64,000 bases of DNA from Rhodanobacteraceae bacterium (GCA_024234055.1 JACKOW010000003.1:395457-459456), one strand, 5' to 3'; shown: positions 25,501-33,795, numbered from the stretch's first letter. Notes: generated by a model from the letters alone, not told the origin. Numbers and translations: made by a program.

Positions 25501-25734
25501 GGCCCGCAGCTGTACTCCAAGCTGGCCGGATTGTTCAGCTCCGCGCAGGACTCCGACCACGCCCCCAGCCAGGGCATGCGCGCCCAATACGCCCGCTTCA
25601 GCGCCGAACTGGCCACCCGCGAGGCGGCGATCGCGCAGATGCAAGGCGGATCGGTAGCCACGCTGGAGGCCGCTGCGGCCAAAGCCAGTCTGCCGCGGCT
25701 GATCCTGCCCGTCAGAACCGGACGTCAGCCGTGA
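22585..25734 (+). CDS. Large exported BNR/Asp-box (VPS10/sialidase-like) repeat protein
   Basis: A 1049-residue protein with a signal peptide ending ILAAEA near residue 21. From about 35 to 720 there are many Asp-box motifs (S.DGG..W, for example SVDGGVAW, STDAGKTW, TRDGGQSW, SADGGETW, STDGGRHW), which build a beta-propeller like those of sortilin and sialidases. Residues about 740-900 form a separate beta-rich module, and the last 150 residues are helical and rich in Ala and Glu. Related proteins are often called glycosyl hydrolases, but no catalytic residues can be assigned here. It overlaps the next gene by 4 bp (GTGA). Confidence 0.9.
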   Translation: MLRCAVFVLLASLSSSILAAEAPDSLAGLEYRQVGPNAGGRLTQVSGVIGDPLTWYLAAAQGGVWKSVDGGVAWAPIFDKVPSNSVGSLAVAPSDANVIYVGGGEANARGNVQPGEGLFVSTDAGKTWRHTLKLRAAVGDIEVDPGNAEIAYAAVLGSPFASGAERGVYRTRDGGQSWQQVLGIDADTGASDISIDAGNPRIVWAGSWQMRRTPWGMRSGGKGSGLWRSADGGETWTRLTAGEKGLPKGEWGKVGVAVSPADGQRIYALIEAEDGGLYRSDNGGDSFTRINDHWVLRQRAWYYMTLVPDPHNADVVWFPQVRMQRTLDGGKTVQPVGGFDHGDHHALWIDPSAPERMISGNDGGVELSVNGGVSWRKPNLPLGQFYHIDVDQRRPYHVGGTLQDMGTISGPIISLANGGSSMSDWRAVGGGEAGDFRYDLAQTGTVYAGEYSGYLSRYVEGTGQYRNISSVPDSTVGLPATDMRERFQWTAPIELSPQDPATIYHGANVLFRSRDRGETWTIISPDLSRNDKSKQGWSGGPITGDNTGVEVYSTIFAIDESALTPGEIWVGSDDGLVHISIDDGDSWQQITPKGLPVDATISSLRTSTHQAGRAYVVAHRYRLGDDRPYLYASDDRGRSWRNLASTLPQNMPLYAIAEDETDPAILYLGAERAIYASTDGGRHWRAIQLNLPPVAVVDLETAHGDLVLGTRGRGLYAFHDLAALRMALRGRSDQAQLATPAPATRWRRDQRWGEDNGSSNPPYGAIFSYYLPAKVDGELKLRILDKDGQLVRELSSTAKPRAGEKDDPDAPGEAPKPELSLDAGWHRVAWNLSYAGAQRLSGAKFFAGDPESGPLALPGSYRAELSGPNLALGTEVTVLADPRSPVDTAAMAEQLAFALQLRADLERTRLGIEWLRAAREQAADLSERLKDDQRHAELVAAARAVTADADSIEGQMHNPEAKVAYDFLRGPKGPQLYSKLAGLFSSAQDSDHAPSQGMRAQYARFSAELATREAAIAQMQGGSVATLEAAAAKASLPRLILPVRTGRQP

Positions 25735-25946
25735 TCGGCGCCCTGATCTCGGCCATCTCCAGCTGGGCCGAGCACCTGCGCTTTCCCAAGCTGCTGCTGC
25801 TCACCGCGGGCCTGTTTCTGGCCGATCTCGCAATCCCCGACTTCATTCCCTTCGTGGACGAGATCCTGCTGGCCCTGGCAACGATCATTCTGGGGCGCAT
25901 GCGGCGGCCGAAAGGCGCGCCTCCGGCCGCGCAGGCGCCACGCTAG
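25731..25946 (+). CDS. DUF6116-type small membrane protein
   Basis: A 71-residue protein with one or two membrane segments (about 20-35 and 40-55) and a basic, proline-rich end. The FPKLLLLTAGLFLADLAIPD and FVDEILLALAT stretches match my memory of DUF6116, known from Xanthomonadales. It starts with a GTG inside the GTGA overlap with the upstream stop codon, so translation is probably coupled. Its TAG stop codon is the first triplet of the repeat island that follows. Confidence 0.75.
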   Translation: MIGALISAISSWAEHLRFPKLLLLTAGLFLADLAIPDFIPFVDEILLALATIILGRMRRPKGAPPAAQAPR

Positions 25947-26443
25947 TCCGCATTTCTCACACCTGTTGCGGAGGATCGCGCAGGGCTTTGCGACTAGCCC
26001 GCATTTCTCACACCTGTTGCGGAAGATCGCGCAGGGCTTTGCGACTAGCGCAAGGCGCGACGACGAGGAATGGTGATTCCATGGCGAGGAGGAGCAACGC
26101 AGCGATAGTCGCAAAGAACCAGCGAGGGCCGCAAAGCGGGCAGATGCAGCCAAACACTCTGTGACTGGTGCGTGCCGCGGAATGCCCTTTGTTCACCACA
26201 AGATTGGGGGCATCTGCTCGCGCAGGTGTGAGAAATGCGGGCTAGCGCAAGGCGCGACGACGAGGAATGGTGATTCCATGGCGAGGAGGAGCAACGCAGC
26301 GATAGTCGCAAAGAACCAGCGAGGGCCGCAAAGCGGGCAGATGCAGCCAAGCACTCCGTGATTGGTGCGTGCGTCGGAATCGCCTTGAACCACTAGGAAA
26401 TTGGGGGCATCTGCTCGCGCAGGTGTGAGAAATGCGGGCTAGG
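25944..26443. repeat. Repeat island: 2 x 51 bp and 2 x 197 bp with inverted ends
   Basis: Two 51-bp units (25944-25994, 25995-26045) begin TAGYCCGCATTTCTCACACC. They are followed by two 197-bp units (26046-26242, 26243-26439) that begin TAGCGCAAGGCGCGACGACG and end GTGTGAGAAATGCGGGC. The island is bounded by inverted copies of CCGCATTTCTCACACCTG. The terminal sequence resembles IS1380-type ends as I remember them, but no transposase is present. It could be a small non-autonomous element or a recombination scar. Confidence 0.75.
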
Positions 26444-26495
26444 ACCAGGCTATCGCAAGAACCGAGGCCCACCCGCCCTCCGCTATCATGAAGAA

Positions 26496-26669
26496 TTGCC
26501 TGAATCGCTCAGCGATCCCCGCCCGACGCCGCCGGAAAAGCCCTTGGCCTCCGACTGCTGCGACAGCGGCTGCGCGCGCTGTGTGTTCGAGGTCTACGCC
26601 GAGGCCCGCGCGCTTTACCGTGAGGAACTGAGTGCATGGCAGGCACGCCAGTCCGGGCAGGATGATTGA
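26496..26669 (+). CDS. Oxidoreductase-like domain mini-protein (PF09791-like)
   Basis: A 57-residue reading frame with a TTG start. It runs PESLSDPRPTPPEKPLAS and then DCCDSGCARCVFEVYAEARA before ending QARQSGQDD. The PPEKP...CC.SGC..CV pattern with five cysteines is the signature of the small oxidoreductase-like domain found in many proteobacteria. The frame has no ATG, and TTG 26496 fits the usual N-terminus of the family; GAAGAA lies directly upstream but is a weak ribosome site. It follows the repeat island by 50 bp. Function is not established. Confidence 0.75.
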   Translation: MPESLSDPRPTPPEKPLASDCCDSGCARCVFEVYAEARALYREELSAWQARQSGQDD

Positions 26670-26944
26670 CGCCCGACCTTCGATTCGCGACGGTCATTCC
26701 CCTACTCGATGCAATCGTGCAGGCCTTGGCCGCAATGATTTTCCGGCGTCTGCGACGGCTGAATCGGCCATCGCCATGAGCAGGGACCCATTCACCGATG
26801 CCGTGGCCTCGTCCGCCACGATTTTCCGTTGTAGGTCTCAATGTCCGAACTCATGCTCGGGCGCGCCTCGCTGAAAGGTCAGCTCGTGCAATCGGGTTGA
26901 CTGCCGTGGTCAGGCTGATCGGGAATGTCATCGGAGGTTGAACC
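26670..26944. other. Intergenic region before two exported-protein genes
   Basis: No convincing gene or repeat is seen in these 275 bp. The last 15 bp carry the GGAGG ribosome site of the next gene. Confidence 0.4.
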
Positions 26945-27277
26945 ATGCTGCCGACCGGTTTCAGGCCGTCTCGGGGTGAGCCCCCAACCGCGAAATCAAT
27001 GGCCGGATGGCGTCGCCCGACGACGCTGCTGATCCTGCTGCTGGCACTGGCTCTGCCGGTCATGGCTCAGGTCAGTCTGTCCGGGTCCGTGATCGCGGGC
27101 GGTGGTGGTCACGCCGAATCACTGGGACGCTGCCTGGCACTGGACGGCACCTTCGGCGAGGCGGTTGCCGGATCAGCGAGCGGCGGCTCCTTCTCTTTGA
27201 TCAGCGGCTTCCGAGCGGGCGATGCCACCGTCTCGTCCGACACGATTTTTCGTCAGGGATTTGAGGATTGTCAGTGA
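26945..27277 (+). CDS. Small exported protein with C-terminal IFRQGFE motif
   Basis: A 110-residue protein: basic start, hydrophobic signal segment (about 25-41, ending PVMA-Q), a glycine-rich beta-like body (SGSVIAGGGGHAESLGRC, then GSFSLISGFRAG) and the tail DTIFRQGFEDCQ. The GFE end resembles that of the protein at 7022-9496 and may be a lineage-specific C-terminal signal. ATG 26945 has GGAGG 7 nt upstream; Met19 is an alternative. The stop codon overlaps the next start (TGATG), pointing to translational coupling. Confidence 0.75.
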   Translation: MLPTGFRPSRGEPPTAKSMAGWRRPTTLLILLLALALPVMAQVSLSGSVIAGGGGHAESLGRCLALDGTFGEAVAGSASGGSFSLISGFRAGDATVSSDTIFRQGFEDCQ

Positions 27278-28194
27278 TGAAGACCATGCGCGCCCGTCAG
27301 TTGCTCACGTCCCTCTGTGCCGTTTTGATCACCTGCTGCTTGCTGACTGAAACCGCTGTCGCCGTGCCGCAATTGCCTGAGTTCACCTATCAAGGGCGCC
27401 TCAGCCAGAACGGCGCACCCGCCAATGGCAGCTTCAATCTCAGCTTCGCCCTGTTTGACGCTGATACCAATGGCAATCAGATCGGTGCCACCATCAGCGA
27501 ACCGGGCTTCCCCGTGACCAACGGGCTGTTCACGGTCTCCCTGAGCTTTCCCGGCGCCTTCGATGGAACCCAGCTATGGCTGCAGGTCAGCGTCAACGGC
27601 ACGCCGATGCTGCCTCGACAAGCCGTGTCTACCACCCCCGTCGCGCAATTTGCACTCAGCGGCAGCATCAGCGGCCCCGCCGGCGGAGACCTGACAGGCA
27701 ACTACCCGAACCCAACGATTGCCGATGGCGCAGTGACCAATGCCAAGATCGGCATCGCTGCGGTGACATCCAGCAAGCTCGGGAGCAGCTCAGTCACCAG
27801 TGCCGCCATCGCCAGCGCTGCGGTGGGCAACAGTGAACTGGCAACTGCGGCTGTCTCCAGCTCCAAGATCGCCGATCTGGCCGTCACCGAGACCAAGATC
27901 GGCAACAACAGCATCACCCGCGCCAAGATCATGGGCGCAGACATCACCGGCACCATGGGCGGCGTAAGCCTGGCGGGCGGCGCCTGCGCCGACGTCTCCG
28001 TCAGCGCGGGCGGCGCGCAAGTCAATGATCTCGTGATCTTCGGCCTGCAGGCCGGTGCCACCCTGCCCTCCAGATTCATCGCCCTGCCCGGACGCGTGGA
28101 CAGCGCCGGCGTCGTCATGCTGCGCTTCTGCAACATCGGCACGGCGACCCAGTCCTTTTCCAGCCTGAACGTGCATATCCTGACCATGCGCTGA
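27277..28194 (+). CDS. Exported tail-fibre/collagen-like repeat protein
   Basis: A 305-residue protein with a signal peptide (about 1-29, ending AVAV-PQ). Residues about 35-130 form a beta-rich domain (FTYQGRLSQNGAPANGSFNL). The middle has the tail-fibre type stretch GDLTGNYPNPTIADGAVTNA followed by imperfect short repeats of the form (A/S)V(T/S)(S/N)(S/A)K(I/L)(G/A). The C-terminal 90 residues are a separate beta domain with two cysteines. Such proteins are found on cell surfaces and in secreted structures. ATG 27277 overlaps the preceding stop codon and has GAGGA upstream. Confidence 0.8.
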   Translation: MKTMRARQLLTSLCAVLITCCLLTETAVAVPQLPEFTYQGRLSQNGAPANGSFNLSFALFDADTNGNQIGATISEPGFPVTNGLFTVSLSFPGAFDGTQLWLQVSVNGTPMLPRQAVSTTPVAQFALSGSISGPAGGDLTGNYPNPTIADGAVTNAKIGIAAVTSSKLGSSSVTSAAIASAAVGNSELATAAVSSSKIADLAVTETKIGNNSITRAKIMGADITGTMGGVSLAGGACADVSVSAGGAQVNDLVIFGLQAGATLPSRFIALPGRVDSAGVVMLRFCNIGTATQSFSSLNVHILTMR

Positions 28195-28286
28195 TGCGCT
28201 GTCTGACGAGCCGGCAGCTGGCTTGGTGTTTCGACGACCAAGGCCCGCATGGATAGGCGCATCGTCTGCCGTCGCCCGGCGCTGAT

Positions 28287-29693
28287 TCAAGGAGCCAGAT
28301 CACGCAGGTAAACCCGGTACTCCCAGGGCTTGAGCGTCAGCGTGCTTTCGGCAGCCAATTCCACCGACTGACCCGCGAAGTAATCGGTGTAGGCGCCCGG
28401 ATACAGACCTTCGTGCAAGGTCACCGATTGCGCCTGATGGGAGAAGTTGATCACGACGAAGACCTGGCTCTGGGCATCCCGACGCACAAAGCTCAGCACC
28501 TTGGCGGCCGCACTGTTGGGAACATGCACCATGCGTGCGCCCCAGCGTCCATTCCACAATGCACTGTGCTGCTTCTTCAACGCCAGCAGGCGGGTATACA
28601 GATCGCCTATCGGCGAGGACTTCCACGCGATCGGATCCTTCTCGAAGAAGGCCAGTCGCTTGCTCTCGCCGGCTTCCTGGCTGTTGTAGATCAGCGGCAG
28701 ACCCTCGCCGACCACGCTGAGCACGATCGCTGCCGGCAAGGCCTCGCCGAACTGCTCCGGGCCGGTGCCCTCCCAGGCGTTCTGGTCGTGATTGCTGGTG
28801 TAGACCATGCGCAGCGCTTCGCGCGGGAAAGCGCTCTCGTTCCACGAGTAGTAGATGTACAGCGCATTGACGTCTGCACGACCGTGTGCAATCTCGTGCA
28901 CCGCCTTGTTCCAGCTCCAGGCATAGGTCATGTCGAATGCGCGGGCATGCAGATCGCGCGATTCCCACTCGGCCAGCATGAACACCGGCTTGATCGCATC
29001 GAGCTCGCGGCGGACGTTGTCCCAGAAATCCACTGGCACGAAACCCGCCACATCACAGCGATAACCGTCAATGTCCACCTCGCGCACCCAGTATTTGAGT
29101 GCTTCGGTCATGTAGCGCCGCAAGCCAGGCTGGCTGTAGTCCAGATCGATGATGTCGGCCCAGTCCCACCAGGGCGTGGGCCGGAAATCACCCTTCCAGT
29201 CGCGCTCGTACCAGTCGGGGTGTTCGCTCACCAGCGGGTTGTCCCAGGCCGTGTGGTTGGCAACCCAATCCAGAATCACCTTGAAACCCTGCGCGTGGGC
29301 GGCGTCTACGAAATGCTTGAGGTCGGCCAGCGTACCGAACTCGGGATTGACGCTGTAGTAGTCCTTGACCGAATAAGGGCTGCCGAGGCCGCCTTTGCGG
29401 TTCTTGACCCCGATCTCGTGGATGGGCATCAACCACAGAATCTTGACCCCGAGCGCCTTGAGCCTCGGCAATTCGCGTTCTGCGGCGCGGAAGGTGCCCT
29501 CAGGCGTGAACTGACGCGTATTCAGCTGATAGATCGCAGCGTCCCTGGCCCATTCCGGCGTTTGCAGCTGCACATAGGGCTTGGGTTGGTAGGGGTCCAC
29601 GATGTCCGCCCTGGTCGGAGCGTTACTGCAGGCCACCAGGGAAAGGAGCACCGTCGCCAGGCCCAGTCGCAAGGTTGATGTGGAACCCGGCAT
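28287..29693 (-). CDS. GH13 alpha-amylase family lipoprotein
   Basis: A 468-residue alpha-glucan-acting enzyme with a lipobox LSLVAC that places the lipidated Cys at 22. GH13 landmarks are all present: region I DWVANHT (about 142-148), the nucleophile Asp214 in GYRCDVAG, acid/base Glu242 in MLAEWES, and Asp303 in TSNHDQNAW. The C-terminal 80 residues form a beta domain. It should hydrolyse or transglycosylate alpha-1,4-glucans at the cell envelope. ATG 29693 is preferred to GTG 29702 because GAGAGG lies at a proper distance from it. It stands alone between repeats. Confidence 0.93.
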   Translation of the reverse strand: MPGSTSTLRLGLATVLLSLVACSNAPTRADIVDPYQPKPYVQLQTPEWARDAAIYQLNTRQFTPEGTFRAAERELPRLKALGVKILWLMPIHEIGVKNRKGGLGSPYSVKDYYSVNPEFGTLADLKHFVDAAHAQGFKVILDWVANHTAWDNPLVSEHPDWYERDWKGDFRPTPWWDWADIIDLDYSQPGLRRYMTEALKYWVREVDIDGYRCDVAGFVPVDFWDNVRRELDAIKPVFMLAEWESRDLHARAFDMTYAWSWNKAVHEIAHGRADVNALYIYYSWNESAFPREALRMVYTSNHDQNAWEGTGPEQFGEALPAAIVLSVVGEGLPLIYNSQEAGESKRLAFFEKDPIAWKSSPIGDLYTRLLALKKQHSALWNGRWGARMVHVPNSAAAKVLSFVRRDAQSQVFVVINFSHQAQSVTLHEGLYPGAYTDYFAGQSVELAAESTLTLKPWEYRVYLRDLAP

Positions 29694-29811
29694 GCGCAGC
29701 ACCTCTCGGCGATTGATTCGAGCTCAGTGTAGCCCGCGCACTTGATGCCGGACGCGGTACAGGGACCGCGACCGCGGATGAATTCGAATTCAATCTCGGA
29801 CCCCACTCCAA

Positions 29812-29908
29812 GCGGATTCATCCGCGATCGCTCGCAACTTGCAGGTAGTTTGTGGTTCATGGCCCTTGGGCAGTGCCGAGCCGAAACCGGTGGCTCGAAT
29901 GGCGCATC
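29812..29908. repeat. Family C half site and family A tail module
   Basis: GCGGATTCATCCGCGATCGC at 29813-29832 is a family C arm. GGTTCATGGCCCTTGGGCAG, then GCCGAAACCGGTGGCTCG at about 29853-29900, is the tail module of family A without its palindrome. Confidence 0.55.
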
Positions 29909-29927
29909 CACGATTCCCGGTTTGGGC

Positions 29928-30539
29928 TCAGTCCGGCGCCTTCCAATGTTGCCGCACTTCCGCTTCCAGCCGCAGCGAGAACTGGCTGATGACGCCGTTG
30001 ATGGCGGCCACATAGCTGGCATGGCTGGCATCGGCGGTGTCGGCGGTGAACTGCGCTCGGCCCACATCCACCAGATGCTGTCCCTGCTGGTCCAGCAAGC
30101 GCCACTTCACCGCCAGCGTCACCTGCGCGCCGAGTCCACCTTGCAGCGATTCGATCAGCACGCTGATCTGTCGCTGCGGTCGATGCCGGGTATCCCAGGG
30201 AAAGGGTGAGACGTCATCCAGCACCAGGCGTCGGCTGAGGTTGTCGGCGATGACCCGACTGATCGCACGCTGCAGATCGCCCGCCCACAGATGATCGGGG
30301 CTCTTCTGCACCTGCTGCCCGCCAACCACACTGACGATGTTGAGTCCGGTCATCAGCTCGGGCAATTCCACGGGACCAACGCCCAGGCCACCCTCCAGGT
30401 TGAGTGGCGCCGCATCGGCAGGCTGGTTCATGGCCTGCAGCGTGTAATAGCGTTTGACCTGCACCGTCGAGGCACAGCCAGCGCTCAATCCGATCAGCAA
30501 TGCCGCTACCAGCACACTGGCACGGGATCTATTTGTCAT
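29928..30539 (-). CDS. pqiC: PqiC-type outer-membrane lipoprotein
   Basis: About 203 residues with a signal ending LSAGC (lipobox Cys near 22), then the DUF330/ABC-auxiliary fold: KRYYTLQ, GVGPVELPELM, and WAGDLQRAISRVIADNLSRR. PqiC anchors the PqiB tube at the outer membrane in lipid transport between the membranes. Three ATG or TTG starts lie within 12 nt; ATG 30539 gives the best spacing from TTGGA. The gene overlaps the pqiB stop by 11 bp and is last in the pqiABC operon. Confidence 0.88.
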   Translation of the reverse strand: MTNRSRASVLVAALLIGLSAGCASTVQVKRYYTLQAMNQPADAAPLNLEGGLGVGPVELPELMTGLNIVSVVGGQQVQKSPDHLWAGDLQRAISRVIADNLSRRLVLDDVSPFPWDTRHRPQRQISVLIESLQGGLGAQVTLAVKWRLLDQQGQHLVDVGRAQFTADTADASHASYVAAINGVISQFSLRLEAEVRQHWKAPD

Positions 30540-32175
30540 TGTCATTTCCAAAGATCAGTGAGTCCGGCTTGCGGTTGAGCTTTTCCAGCAGATCGGTCAA
30601 CGACTGCACCGTGTTCTGCAGCGAGCGGAAGGTCTGATTCAGCTCGTACTGGGTCTTCGAGTCCGGGGCCAGCAGCGAGTCCACCGATTGCAGCGTCTGC
30701 GTCATCGAATTCAGGGTGGCTTCCACCGACTTCAGGGCATCGTTCAGTTGCGCGCTGGCCTCGCTCAGATTGGCCAGCGTGCTGTCCACCTTCTGCGCGG
30801 TATCGGCATCGGCCAGGGTGCCCAGCACCTTGTTCAGGCTGGACATGCTCTGCGCCAGCTCCTTGCCGATCTTCTCGAAGGGAATGGCATTGACGCCTTC
30901 GGCGATGCTGTCGATCTTCCTGGCAATCCCGGCGACCTGTTGATCCAGATCGTCGCCGCTGGCGGCCATGGTCGGGATATCCGAGAACTTCTCGGAGACG
31001 AGGAACTCAGCAGGCGTGACATCCCGCGGGAAACTGAGATCGACGTACTTGGCGCCGGTCAGCAGGCTCGCCGTCTTCAACTGCGCACGCATGCCCTTGG
31101 CCACCAGATCGGCCATCTTCAGATCGAAGCTTTCCCGATCCGGCAACTGATCGGCTTGCAGTCGTTGCGGCTGCATGCTGACAAACACATGCAGGCTGTC
31201 TGGCAGGTTGTCGACCGAATCCAGCTGCACATCAACCACTTCGCCCACCTTCAGACCACGGAACTCGACGGGCGCCCCCACACTGAGACCGCGCACGCTG
31301 TTGCTGAACTTGAGCCGGTAGAAGTACTCCAGCGTGAAGCGCTCTTCCAGCACCGAGTCGCGATCGGCGTAGAGGAAGAAGCTGTGATCGGGTGGCGCCG
31401 GTTGTGCCGCATCCAGCCCAGAGCTGTTCTCGAAGGTGATGCCACCACTGATCAGCGACGCGATCGACGCGACCTTGGCCTTGACGCCATCAGCGCCAAT
31501 GCGGACGTCGATGCCGCTCACATTCCAGAATCGGCTTTGGGTTTCCACCAGCTTGTCGTGCGGGGCATCGATGAAAATCCGCAGCTCGATCGAGGAACCC
31601 TTGTCGCCCAACTTGTAGCTGGTGACCTCGCCCACCTTGAGCTCGCGGAAATACACCGGCGAACCAATATCGAGCGAGCCCAGCGTCTCGGCCTGCAGCA
31701 CGAACTGCGTGCCCTGGTCGTCGGAGGCCACTGTCGGCGGCTCGGACAGGCCTTCAAACACGGTCTTGAAGTCGCCCGGCTTGCCCGGCTCCATGACGAT
31801 GTAGACACCGGATACCAGCGTGCCCAGATTGGACACGCCGGTGGTGCTGATGCGTGGACTGACCAGCCAGAAGCGGCTGTTCTCGCTCAAGTGCTGGCTG
31901 ACCTGGCGATCGAGCACGGCAATGACTCGCACCTTGCTCAGATCATTGCTGAGACTGACGCTGGTGATCTTGCCGACCGGCACATCCTTCAGCCGAATCT
32001 GGGTCTTGCCGACCTCGATGCCGCTGGCGCGATCGAAGATGATTTCCACCTCCTGACCTTGCTGGCGCCACGCGTTCACAGCCAGCCAGGCACCGATCAG
32101 CAGCGCGGCAATGGGCACGATCCAGATCGGCGAAATACGCTGTGCCGGTTTCAAGGTGGGCTCATGTGCATTCAA
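30529..32175 (-). CDS. pqiB: PqiB, triple-MCE-domain intermembrane transport protein
   Basis: The 548-residue protein has one N-terminal membrane helix (about 16-36) and three MlaD/MCE domains (about 40-135, 155-260, 280-400), each with the V.(Y/F)(R/.)G(L)KVGEV-like loop (VYFRELKVGEVTSY, VEFRGLKVGEVVDV). A long helical C-terminus (about 430-535) forms the coiled-coil needle known from E. coli PqiB. It spans the periplasm and carries lipids. The start is TTG inside a TTGA overlap with the pqiA stop, a clear sign of translational coupling. Confidence 0.95.
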   Translation of the reverse strand: MNAHEPTLKPAQRISPIWIVPIAALLIGAWLAVNAWRQQGQEVEIIFDRASGIEVGKTQIRLKDVPVGKITSVSLSNDLSKVRVIAVLDRQVSQHLSENSRFWLVSPRISTTGVSNLGTLVSGVYIVMEPGKPGDFKTVFEGLSEPPTVASDDQGTQFVLQAETLGSLDIGSPVYFRELKVGEVTSYKLGDKGSSIELRIFIDAPHDKLVETQSRFWNVSGIDVRIGADGVKAKVASIASLISGGITFENSSGLDAAQPAPPDHSFFLYADRDSVLEERFTLEYFYRLKFSNSVRGLSVGAPVEFRGLKVGEVVDVQLDSVDNLPDSLHVFVSMQPQRLQADQLPDRESFDLKMADLVAKGMRAQLKTASLLTGAKYVDLSFPRDVTPAEFLVSEKFSDIPTMAASGDDLDQQVAGIARKIDSIAEGVNAIPFEKIGKELAQSMSSLNKVLGTLADADTAQKVDSTLANLSEASAQLNDALKSVEATLNSMTQTLQSVDSLLAPDSKTQYELNQTFRSLQNTVQSLTDLLEKLNRKPDSLIFGNDNDK

Positions 32176-33521
32176 TGCGTGCCACTCCCAATGGGCTGTT
32201 GCTGCGTCACTGCGGGATTGCTGGCGGCTGCTCCCGACGATTCCTCGCCGGCGCCGTTCGCCTGATCCACCGGATCCCAGATCAGACGCGGGTCAAAGGT
32301 CTCTGCCGCCAGCATCGTCAACACCACCACTGCAGCAAAAGGCAGCAAGGCCGGACCAGGCGCAACGGCGCCGATGATGCCGAATTGCACGGCGGCAGTG
32401 AGCAGCGTGACCACATAGACATCGACCATCGACCAGCGCCCCACCAGTTCGGTCAATCGATACAGCTTGATCCGCTGACGTGGCGCGCGATTCATCCTCG
32501 TGTGTACGGACCAGACCAGAAAGGACAACATCAGCAATTTGGCAACCGGCACCACGACGCTGGCGACGAATACCACCAGAGCCAGAATCCACAAGCCGTG
32601 ATGCGCCAGATCGATCACGCCGGCAAAGATCGTGCTGTCGTAGTTCACGCCCAGTTCGTCGTACTTCATGATGTCGAACAGATTGGCGGGGATGTACAAG
32701 ATGGCTGCCGCCAGGGTCAGCGCGGTGGTGCGCTGCAGGCTGTGCGGCGTGCGGGTGTGCACTTCGGCGTTGCAACGCGGGCAATGGCCCTGAGTTTCGA
32801 CAATGCTCAGACCGACGATCGCCTTGCAGGCATGGCAGTCGTAGAGCATCTCGCTGCGATCGCTGATGAAGCGATTGTTCGGCGACAGCCAGGTCCACAG
32901 GCTGTCCTTGTTCATGACTCGATAGGCCAACTGCAACACGAAGACCAGCGCAAAGAACAGCAGCATGCCGGGCCCGACCTCCACCGTGGCGTTGTCGCCG
33001 AGCTTGACCGTGGTGACCAGCACGCCGAGCAGAAAGACATCCAGCATGATCCACGGCTGCAGTTCCACCAGCCAGCGGAAGATCGTGATCTGACCCGGCA
33101 GGCGCCGCTGCAATCGATGCGGAATCAGCAGGTACAGCAGCGCAAAAGCCTCGAAGGCCGGCAGCAGAAAGATCGTGAGCAACACCAAGGCTGACAGGAT
33201 CCAGCGATCATTGGCCGCCAGCGCCAGGACACCGGAGAGGATGCTGATGTCCTGCTCGATGCCCGCCAGCTTCAGGGTCATGAAGGTGTAGACATTGGCA
33301 CTGATGAAGAGAATGCCGGCAGCTACGGCCAATGCCGTGGCCTTGTCCAGCCAGTCCGAAGTCGGTCGCTTCAGCAGGTTGCCACAGCGGCCGCACACCA
33401 GTTCCTGACCCGGCGCCACCGGCACCAGGGTTTGCAGCGCCCCACAATCGCGACAGACCATGCAATCGCACTGTTCGGCGATGATCGGCGATGGCGCGTG
33501 TGTCGCCAATTGGCTCGTCAT
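32172..33521 (-). CDS. pqiA: PqiA, inner-membrane component of the Pqi lipid transport system
   Basis: A polytopic protein of about 449 residues made of two tandem PqiA domains. Each half begins with a rubredoxin-like zinc knuckle (CMVCRDCGALQ...CGRCG near the N-terminus; CHACKAIVG...CPRC near 240) and has four membrane helices. It works with PqiB and PqiC at the envelope. ATG 33521 is adopted; an ATG 12 nt upstream (33533) is equally possible, as neither has a strong ribosome site. First gene of pqiABC. Confidence 0.92.
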   Translation of the reverse strand: MTSQLATHAPSPIIAEQCDCMVCRDCGALQTLVPVAPGQELVCGRCGNLLKRPTSDWLDKATALAVAAGILFISANVYTFMTLKLAGIEQDISILSGVLALAANDRWILSALVLLTIFLLPAFEAFALLYLLIPHRLQRRLPGQITIFRWLVELQPWIMLDVFLLGVLVTTVKLGDNATVEVGPGMLLFFALVFVLQLAYRVMNKDSLWTWLSPNNRFISDRSEMLYDCHACKAIVGLSIVETQGHCPRCNAEVHTRTPHSLQRTTALTLAAAILYIPANLFDIMKYDELGVNYDSTIFAGVIDLAHHGLWILALVVFVASVVVPVAKLLMLSFLVWSVHTRMNRAPRQRIKLYRLTELVGRWSMVDVYVVTLLTAAVQFGIIGAVAPGPALLPFAAVVVLTMLAAETFDPRLIWDPVDQANGAGEESSGAAASNPAVTQQQPIGSGTH

Positions 33522-33663
33522 TGAGACCGGCATTGGAAAAGGGTCTGCAGCTCCTGAGACTTGCTGCGCCCTCGGCAGATTCGATTCATCAGCCTGATAG
33601 AAATGCAGCCAGCACTCAGACTGCAGCAAGCGTCGATGCAAGGCAATGCTCAGGAGGCAGGAC

Positions 33664-33795
33664 GGTGACGCCAAGAGCCCCGCTGAGCCGCTGCGCGGCA
33701 CAACGGGCTACTGTAGCCCGAACTGCGCGCAGCGCTGTCCGGGCAGTGACGCCAAAGAGCCCCGCTGAGCCGCTGCGCGGCACAACGGGCTACAA
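33664..33795. repeat. Family E repeat, two copies
   Basis: GAGCCCCGCTGAGCCGCTGC then GCGGCACAACGGGCTA occurs twice (about 33673-33710 and 33757-33792), with GTAGCCCGAACTGCGCGCAG then CGCTGTCCGGGC between. The same elements appear in inverted order at 59567-59725, and a fragment is near 41306-41354. The rest of the 440-bp gap before the next gene holds no other feature I can support. Confidence 0.75.

Noticed and set aside
25944..26443. Complete insertion sequence
   Set aside because: No transposase-like frame exists in the 500 bp; only repeat units and inverted ends are present.
26632..26874. 80-codon frame ending near ATIFRC, thought to be a decayed copy of the GFE protein
   Set aside because: Similarity is limited to five or six residues, and the frame overlaps the TTG-started mini-gene. 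No further homology is seen.
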